A DNA stretch of 64,000 nt from Ardenticatena sp. (lineage in GTDB: Bacteria; Chloroflexota; Anaerolineae; Ardenticatenales; Ardenticatenaceae): positions 27,019-91,018 of the forward strand of contig WFOS01000092.1 of NCBI GenBank assembly GCA_015487975.1, written 5' to 3'. Below are positions 61,933 to 64,000 of this stretch, one piece after another. A model generated the notes under the pieces. It searched no databases and was not told the origin of the DNA. It was given only the letters and a program-made list of their open reading frames with translations. The position numbers and the translations under genes were made by a program. How positions within the stretch are numbered: the stretch's first letter is position 1; each line of letters begins with the position of its first letter.

Positions 61933-62598
61933 ATGGCAGAGCAGAAGCGCTACATCATCTTCAACAAACCCTATGGCGTGTTGTCGAGTTTCACCGATCC
62001 CGACGGGGTGGGGCGCGAAACATTGGCTGACTATGTGCCGGTACCCGACGTGTACGCTGCTGGACGGCTCGACTATGACAGCGAGGGGCTGATGCTGTTG
62101 ACGAACGATGGCAAACTGAGCCACCGGTTGACACACCCGCGCTATCGCCATAGCAAGACATACCTGGTGCAGGTGGAGCGCGTTCCCGATGAGGCGGCAC
62201 TCGACCAGTTGCGACACGGTGTGGTCATCAAAGGGGGGTACAAAACGCGCCCTGCGCAGGTTGAACGGCTACGCGAGCCACCCAACGTGTGGCCGCGTCG
62301 CAAACCCATTCGCGAACGAAAGAACGTGCCGACTGCCTGGCTGAAAATCACGATTACAGAAGGAAAGAAACGCCAGATTCGCCGCATGACGGCTGCGGTG
62401 GGACACCCAACATTGCGACTGGTACGTGTGGCCATTGGCCCCATCGAGCTCGCCGATTTGCCGCCTGGTGCATGGCGCGAATTGACTCCCGACGAAGTAC
62501 GCACCTTGCGCGAGTATGTCACCGACGCTGCCAGACGGCGGAATGCATCGCGAGCACGCCGCAAACGTCGCCAACAACAGCGAGGGCGTTCGGGATGA
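61933..62598 (+). CDS. RsuA/RluE-family rRNA pseudouridine synthase
   Basis: 221 residues from ATG 61933 (GTG 61930 also in frame). The catalytic aspartate is Asp47 in GRLDYDSEGLMLLTNDG. KTYLVQVERVPDEAAL and the motif III region KKRQIRRMTAAVGHPTLRLVRVAIGP are typical. There is no N-terminal S4 domain, so it resembles the short RluE type that modifies 23S rRNA helix residues. The C-terminus is very basic (RRRNASRARRKRRQQQRGRSG). It overlaps the nuclease gene by 4 bp. The precise rRNA target is uncertain. Confidence 0.9.
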   Translation: MAEQKRYIIFNKPYGVLSSFTDPDGVGRETLADYVPVPDVYAAGRLDYDSEGLMLLTNDGKLSHRLTHPRYRHSKTYLVQVERVPDEAALDQLRHGVVIKGGYKTRPAQVERLREPPNVWPRRKPIRERKNVPTAWLKITITEGKKRQIRRMTAAVGHPTLRLVRVAIGPIELADLPPGAWRELTPDEVRTLREYVTDAARRRNASRARRKRRQQQRGRSG

Positions 62599-63152
62599 GT
62601 ATGTGGGAAATAGGGGTGCTCGTGTTCGTAAGTTTGGGGAGCGCGTGGGGGGCATGGCATGTGCGTGGCTGGTGGGAACGGGTGCGTCGACACTGGCGAC
62701 GCCGGAGACGGCCACGCCGCACTCGCAGAGCGAGAAAACGCACACAACGTCGAAGCGTCTTCAAAATGTCGCCCAAAGAGTTCGAGCAAGTGTGCGCTCA
62801 GCTCATGGAAGCATGGGGCTATCGAACCGAAGTGGTCGGTGGCAGTGGCGATGGTGGGGTGGACATTCGCGGCTGGAAGGATGGCCGTTACGTCATCGCG
62901 CAATGCAAACGCTACAAGCGCAGTGTGCCCGCCTCGCTAGTGCGCGAATTTTACGGTGTGATGGTGCGCGAAAAAGCCGACAAGGGCTTCTTCTTTACAA
63001 CCGGGCGCGTCTCCGAAGCGCTGCACCGCGAAGCGGCTGAGTTTACCCGTAATGGGTACCCCATTGCCATTGTGGATGGTGAGGAACTGGACGCCTACTT
63101 GCAGGCGAACGAATTGCCTTCTCCGTGGAAGCGCAAACCGCACGTCTCATAA
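62595..63152 (+). CDS. Membrane-anchored Mrr-like restriction-endonuclease-fold protein
   Basis: 185 residues. One N-terminal helix (about residues 6-22) is followed by an extremely basic linker (RRHWRRRRRPRRTRRARKRTQRR). A PD-(D/E)XK domain then has Asp90 in GDGGVDI and the QCK motif (103-105), with FEQVCAQLMEAWGY before and KGFFFTTGRVSEALHREA after. This is the Mrr_cat arrangement. No methyltransferase or specificity gene is near. Membrane-tethered Mrr-like nucleases of this kind are widespread and unassigned; DNA clearance at the membrane or a stress role is possible. Start overlaps the pseudouridine synthase stop. Confidence 0.85.
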   Translation: MSMWEIGVLVFVSLGSAWGAWHVRGWWERVRRHWRRRRRPRRTRRARKRTQRRSVFKMSPKEFEQVCAQLMEAWGYRTEVVGGSGDGGVDIRGWKDGRYVIAQCKRYKRSVPASLVREFYGVMVREKADKGFFFTTGRVSEALHREAAEFTRNGYPIAIVDGEELDAYLQANELPSPWKRKPHVS

Positions 63153-63163
63153 GGTGCGTGGCA

Positions 63164-63886
63164 CTATGAAGGGCGCCTCGGGGATATGCGCTGGCGTGTG
63201 AGCGGCCAAACTTTGACGTCAAGAAGAGCGGCAAAATGCAACACGGGGGCACTCGTTGGGAATGACCAGCCAGGAAGCCACATGCTGTTTTCGGGAATGG
63301 TGGCGGTGGCAGGTTGTAACGGCCAGGGGGCGTGTTCGATGTCGCCCCGATAGAGCCGACCACGTTTGTCCACGGCAAAGAGGCAATACCGTTCGGTCAA
63401 AAAATGCGCCAACGTACCGGGCTGAGCGTGAAAGGGGGCACCAGTTGGCATGTACGTCGCGGCGAAGCGAGCGGGATGCCCTCGCCTATCACGCCGTATA
63501 CTTCGATAGTGAACCTGTTCCCCCTCACGGCGGCTTTCCATCTCAGCGTAAAAGTAGGGGAGATGGAAGAAACGGCGTGCCCCCCACACCGCCAGGCGGC
63601 TGGCAGCATCCAGGCTGAAAAACCAGACCCCCGCATGGTCGCCGTGGCGCACGTAGGTGCGCACATTCAGTTCCGCGAATGCATCTGCCCCCACCAGTGG
63701 CAGGCCGCCGCGCAAATGGATGTTGCGCATGTGGAAGGGGACAACGCCAATCCACGCATTTCCATCGAACGTGTCCAGTGTGAGCGAAGGGGGGATGTGG
63801 GGGCGCAGCATCTCCACCGGGACTGGCCAGTGGGCAAAAAGTAAGTCACGACTCTCCTGCAAAAAGGGGGGCGTTACGTAGCCCAT
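63164..63886 (-). CDS. DUF2071 (YqjF-like, acetoacetate-decarboxylase-fold) protein
   Basis: 240 residues. It has the family pattern LLFAHWPVPVEMLRPHIPPSLTLDTFDG at the N-terminus, then AWIGVVPFHMRNIHLRG and AFAELNVRTYVRH, and WFFSLDAASRLAVWGARRFFHLPY in the middle. YqjF/DUF2071 proteins are small beta-barrel proteins of unknown role. The start is given as ATG 63886, but there is no Shine-Dalgarno and the frame stays open upstream beyond it, so the true start is unsure. It is convergent with the Mrr-like gene. Confidence 0.85.
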   Translation of the reverse strand: MGYVTPPFLQESRDLLFAHWPVPVEMLRPHIPPSLTLDTFDGNAWIGVVPFHMRNIHLRGGLPLVGADAFAELNVRTYVRHGDHAGVWFFSLDAASRLAVWGARRFFHLPYFYAEMESRREGEQVHYRSIRRDRRGHPARFAATYMPTGAPFHAQPGTLAHFLTERYCLFAVDKRGRLYRGDIEHAPWPLQPATATIPENSMWLPGWSFPTSAPVLHFAALLDVKVWPLTRQRISPRRPS

Positions 63887-64000
63887 ACGTACGGTCGAAG
63901 CGGAGGCTGCGGGACGAGCCCAGAAGAGCGAAAACGACGCAGATGCCGCTTCAAAGCGAAAACCGCCTCCTCCAACGCGCTTTTTTGCTTTTTCCTCCGC
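63887..64000. other. Right-edge region, unresolved
   Basis: Short GC-rich stretch ending in TTTTTTGCTTTTTCC. It may hold the upstream region of the DUF2071 gene and the terminator of a gene beyond the edge. No gene can be called. Confidence 0.4.

Overview
The window reads like a chromosomal segment of a Chloroflexota bacterium, probably near the Ardenticatenia/Anaerolineae. This is an inference from gene content and moderately high GC, not from a database match. Supporting signs are a monoderm-like envelope gene set (LPETG protein, RNase Y, PSP1/YaaT protein, PopT-like DUF368 protein), secreted C25 peptidases, a Pro/Thr-rich stalk protein, DUF5666 and DUF2071 families, and good Shine-Dalgarno sequences (AAGGAGG). 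Many promoters share a TACAAT -10 box. No rRNA, CRISPR array, phage or insertion sequence was seen. There is one tRNA gene (Glu, TTC).

Layout. 1-0.5 kb: start of a secreted DUF5666 protein behind an 11-bp-phased response-regulator-type site. 0.8-4.9 kb: Zn/Mn-type ABC uptake operon led by a membrane-tethered alpha/beta hydrolase. 5-8.7 kb: clpX, clpP and tig on the minus strand, then tatA and an AT-rich GT87-type glycosyltransferase. 10.6-19.9 kb: mnmG, GNAT, MFS exporter, O-antigen-ligase-like protein, XRE regulator, PlsC, YjbQ, DUF368, Nudix and site-2 protease. A short repeat supplies the C-termini and stop codons of two genes here. 20-26.5 kb: redox and Fe-S/radical-SAM genes (HdrD-like oxidoreductase, PSP1, moaA, erpA-like, B12-binding radical SAM). 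26.6-38 kb: two MBL hydrolases, mtaB, an LPETG protein with two tandem domains, tRNA-Glu, peptidase-MA protein, deoC, gdhA, TPR protein and a transglutaminase-core membrane protein. 38.2-43.8 kb: an EF-G paralogue lacking the switch-II histidine, then recA-recX-rny.

44-57.9 kb holds the most unusual block. A heterodimeric ABC exporter pair precedes a 48-residue peptide gene with its own strong promoter and terminator. The peptide carries a YxxPxI motif like leaders of PqqD-dependent (lasso-type) RiPPs. Downstream come a secreted C25 cysteine peptidase, an S26 signal-peptidase-like protein, a free-standing PqqD protein, a Pro/Thr-rich membrane-anchored protein, a lipoprotein C25 peptidase, a low-molecular-weight phosphatase and a nucleotide-sugar dehydrogenase, ending at a terminator. 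No lasso cyclase or B2 peptidase is present, so this may be an uncharacterised peptide or surface-protein maturation system, or a RiPP cluster with enzymes elsewhere.

57.9-64 kb: cysD and a cysN-cysC fusion make PAPS. They are followed by a UDP-glucuronate-epimerase-like protein, an RsuA-family pseudouridine synthase, a membrane-anchored Mrr-like nuclease and a DUF2071 protein. PAPS synthesis next to nucleotide-sugar genes is compatible with a sulfated, uronic-acid-containing surface polysaccharide.
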